Shown one piece after another: positions 63,211 through 64,000 of a stretch of DNA of 64,000 nt. The notes below the pieces were generated by a model. It worked only from the letters and a program-made list of their open reading frames with translations, did not search any database and was not told the origin of the DNA. Both the position numbers and the translations under genes were made by a program. The first letter of the stretch is position 1. Each line of letters begins with the position of its first letter. This DNA comes from Glycomyces luteolus (GTDB taxonomy: Bacteria; Actinomycetota; Actinomycetes; Mycobacteriales; Micromonosporaceae), in NCBI RefSeq assembly GCF_027622875.1, contig NZ_JAPZVP010000009.1, forward strand, positions 98,091-162,090. Reading direction: 5' to 3'.

Positions 63211-63546
63211 AGCGCCGATACCCGGAGCGCATGAAGCCGTAGTCAATACGGCACCATCCGTCCTGATAATTCACTGAATTCCCCCGTGGGGCCGATGCCA
63301 CATCGGCCCCACGGTCCATTCTGTGCACTGCCTTCACGGCGCAAAGTCACGAATACATCACGAATAAACTCCAGTTGAGGCCGCGACCATGCCAATCCCC
63401 TCACGTCTGTGCAAGTGTTTGTCACAACACCGCCGAGGGCGACCTGACGCCTTCCCCCACCCGGTCCGAAAGGACCGGCACCCGGACGCGAGGCATCGGC
63501 GCCTTCGCAAAGGCCCCTCGGCATCGATACCTGGAGGAGAACACTC
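63211..63546 (+). other. 336-base gap between solute-binding proteins 2 and 3
   Basis: It holds the terminator of copy 2 (below), then an AT-rich stretch (about 63315-63420) likely to contain a separate promoter for copy 3, and a leader ending in TGGAGGAGA before its ATG. Sequence between has no coding frame. So copies 2 and 3 seem to be separate transcripts. Confidence 0.5.
63284..63314 (+). terminator. Terminator after solute-binding protein 2
   Basis: CCGTGGGGCCGATG and its exact complement enclose CCA, a 14-bp stem 73 bases after the stop. Confidence 0.8.
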
Positions 63547-64000
63547 ATGGCTCTGACCCGTAGAGCTCTCGGCGGCCTGACCATCGGCGGTACGGCCGCC
63601 TTCACCCTCGCCGCATGCGGCGGCAACGAAGGCAACGGCGGCTCCGGCGCGACCGAGCTCACCTGGGCCGTTTCCTCGTCCTGGGAGTCCTGGAACGAGA
63701 ACACCGAGTCCGGCAACAACTCCTACGGCCACCAGGCGATGTACCCCATGCGCTACGGCCTGGACGGCAGCGCCTCCGGCGACTTCGACGAGAACGGCGA
63801 CTACTACCTCAACGACGCCGTCTTCGCCGACGCGCAGGTCATCAGCGAAGCCCCCTTCCAGGTCGAGTACACCCTGCAGGAGAACGCCCAGTGGTCTGAC
63901 GGCAAGCCGGTCCGCGTGGAGGACTTCATCTTCCAGTGGTACTCCACCTCCGGCAACGAGGCCCACGCCGACCAGACCATCGCCCTCCCCGCCTCCATCT
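63547..64000 (+). CDS. ABC transporter solute-binding lipoprotein, family 5 (copy 3, cut by window end)
   Basis: The first 151 residues are present. Signal MALTRRALGGLTIGGTAAF and lipobox LAAC match copy 2 almost exactly. The mature part, LTWAVSSSWESWNENTESGNNSYGHQA, is closer to copy 1 (SWESWNENT), and NAQWSDGKPVRVEDFIF is the family signature. Thus the signal resembles copy 2 and the mature start copy 1, which hints at recombination among the paralogues. The gene continues past 64000. Confidence 0.93.
   Translation, partial: MALTRRALGGLTIGGTAAFTLAACGGNEGNGGSGATELTWAVSSSWESWNENTESGNNSYGHQAMYPMRYGLDGSASGDFDENGDYYLNDAVFADAQVISEAPFQVEYTLQENAQWSDGKPVRVEDFIFQWYSTSGNEAHADQTIALPASI

Overview
This is a high-GC actinobacterial chromosome segment. 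Codons end overwhelmingly in G or C, GTG and TTG starts are common, and several gene sets are typical of Actinobacteria: a SigE-family ECF sigma factor, groES–groEL under two CIRCE operators, a BldM-type regulator, DUF5319 next to guaB and guaB3, an LprG/P55 pair, and a HelD-like helicase. Genus cannot be read from the window; a filamentous, secreting, plant-matter-degrading actinomycete fits best (xylanase, oligopeptide-binding lipoproteins, BldM-like regulator).

Layout. 0-7 kb: an ECF sigma factor with a coupled downstream membrane protein, a small nuoA-B-C-H cluster, a class A penicillin-binding protein whose transpeptidase motifs are eroded, then FmdB and 5-formyl-THF cyclo-ligase on the other strand. 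7-16 kb: a HAMP-GAF-GGDEF diguanylate cyclase with a 33-bp repeat array inside its GAF domain, galU, moeA, a GNAT acetyltransferase, map, purK-purE and a RidA protein. 16-22.5 kb: two antitoxin remnants, a THUMP-like methyltransferase, groES-groEL, an ABC-class ATPase and a BldM-like regulator. 22.5-37.4 kb looks like accessory DNA between groESL and guaB: an amidase, small secreted or membrane proteins, a truncated LamG-type secreted protein followed by broken fragments, a membrane protein in locally lower GC, a Tat-exported beta-helix protein, a DUF222-HNH protein of the 13E12-repeat type, and an overlapping pair encoding a patatin phospholipase and a multi-pass membrane kinase-like protein. 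37.4-41 kb returns to core genes: DUF5319, a small acidic protein, guaB and guaB3. 41-48 kb carries a DUF4143 fragment, a membrane protein, a class III cyclase-ATPase-TPR protein and a transmembrane Ser/Thr kinase. 48-52 kb holds nrdA-nrdB and a tRNA-Arg(CCG). 52-64 kb has a GH11 xylanase with operator-like inverted repeats, a DUF3817 protein, an lprG-P55-like operon, a small GNAT protein, a degenerate histidine phosphatase, a HelD-like ATPase and three tandem family-5 solute-binding lipoproteins, the last cut by the window end.

How the genes work together. Purine supply (purK, purE, guaB), deoxynucleotide synthesis (nrdAB) and one-carbon metabolism (formyl-THF cyclo-ligase) form the housekeeping core. 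Signalling is dense: c-di-GMP synthesis, a probable cyclic-nucleotide cyclase, one canonical and one unusual kinase, an ECF sigma factor and a developmental-type regulator. The best candidate for an undescribed system is the patatin/membrane-kinase pair at 33.9-37.4 kb: two overlapping genes, inside apparent accessory DNA beside a DUF222-HNH element. Its function is unknown and no experimental claim is made.
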